Shown piece by piece: positions 63,965 to 64,000 of a DNA stretch of 64,000 nucleotides. The stretch comes from Segatella hominis (GTDB lineage: Bacteria > Bacteroidota > Bacteroidia > Bacteroidales > Bacteroidaceae): the NCBI RefSeq assembly GCF_019249725.2, contig NZ_CP137559.1, forward strand, positions 1,611,501-1,675,500, read 5' to 3'. The notes beneath the pieces were generated by a model, which saw only the letters and a list, made by a program, of their open reading frames with translations, did no database searches and had not been told where the DNA came from. Positions within the stretch are counted from its first letter, which is position 1; each line of letters starts with the position of its first letter. A program made the translations under genes and the position numbers.

Positions 63965-64000
63965 ATGGTAAATCAAAACATAAAAATAGCTGTGGCAGGA
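63965..64000 (+). CDS. Start of a probable UDP-sugar dehydrogenase (partial)
   Basis: Only the first 12 codons are in the window: MVNQNIKIAVAG. The sequence fits the first strand and start of the NAD-binding glycine loop of a Rossmann-fold enzyme, and resembles UDP-glucose or UDP-N-acetylglucosamine 6-dehydrogenases (…IAVAGTGYVG). With 12 residues this is only a suggestion. Confidence 0.45.
   Translation, partial: MVNQNIKIAVAG

Overview
The window looks like a chromosomal segment of a gut Bacteroidota, most likely family Prevotellaceae (Prevotella/Segatella-like). Seen in the sequence: most transcription units start from a TAnnTTTG box (usually TATCTTTG or TACCTTTG), Shine-Dalgarno sites are largely absent, and the gene set includes an Oar-like TonB receptor, a HmuY-type lipoprotein, a PCMD-type secreted protein, DUF4494, type III glutamine synthetase and LL-diaminopimelate aminotransferase. 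The genus is inferred from memory of protein families, not from a database search. Nearly all of the window is ordinary housekeeping chromosome; the accessory material is concentrated at 47.6-55.3 kb.

Layout. 0-9 kb: a GNAT-nitrilase fusion overlapping menC; a DMT exporter; a PurF-like protein without its glutaminase cysteine; an aconitase-citrate synthase pair. 9.4-16.8 kb: a large TonB-dependent receptor, a YggS PLP protein, DUF4494, a PLP aminotransferase and an FtsX-type permease. 17-24 kb: two tandem acyl-CoA ligases, a Crp-like regulator, lepA and mnmA. 24-32 kb: an AspT-type transporter, a ThrE-type exporter, then the menaquinone genes menI-menF-menD-menB. 32-39 kb: a secreted PCMD-like protein, a small Omp85-like barrel, an EptA-type phosphoethanolamine transferase, an aldose-epimerase-like protein and an OPT transporter. 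39.5-45 kb: tmRNA (ssrA), dapF-dapL and glutamine synthetase III. 45-50 kb: a ZIP transporter, enolase, and a decayed haem-uptake locus (HmuY lipoprotein plus a truncated receptor) followed by about 1.2 kb of non-coding sequence with a striking two-tier palindrome. 50-56 kb: a thioredoxin lipoprotein, alanine dehydrogenase, an intact IS4-like insertion sequence, a SIMPL protein and queH. 56-64 kb: fhs, pyrD, pyrK, a XRE regulator, an AT-rich gene desert, holA, an HsdR-N-like nuclease-fold protein, and the first codons of a probable UDP-sugar dehydrogenase behind a tandem-repeat leader.

How the genes fit together. menC and menI-F-D-B supply most of the menaquinone pathway from two loci 27 kb apart. 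acnA-gltA feed the oxidative TCA branch. dapF-dapL make meso-diaminopimelate for peptidoglycan. pyrK-pyrD-fhs join pyrimidine and one-carbon metabolism. PCMD-Omp85-eptA look like an envelope operon.

The strongest unexplained signals are non-coding: a 156-bp palindrome with an exact common centre (49587-49742); an inverted repeat that would mask the transposase start only on read-through transcripts (52448-52524); a promoter-terminator unit of about 60 nt ahead of queH (55011-55083); two short ORFs in the dapF leader; promoter-proximal inverted repeats at the epimerase and ssrA promoters; and a 27-bp tandem repeat in the leader of the last gene.
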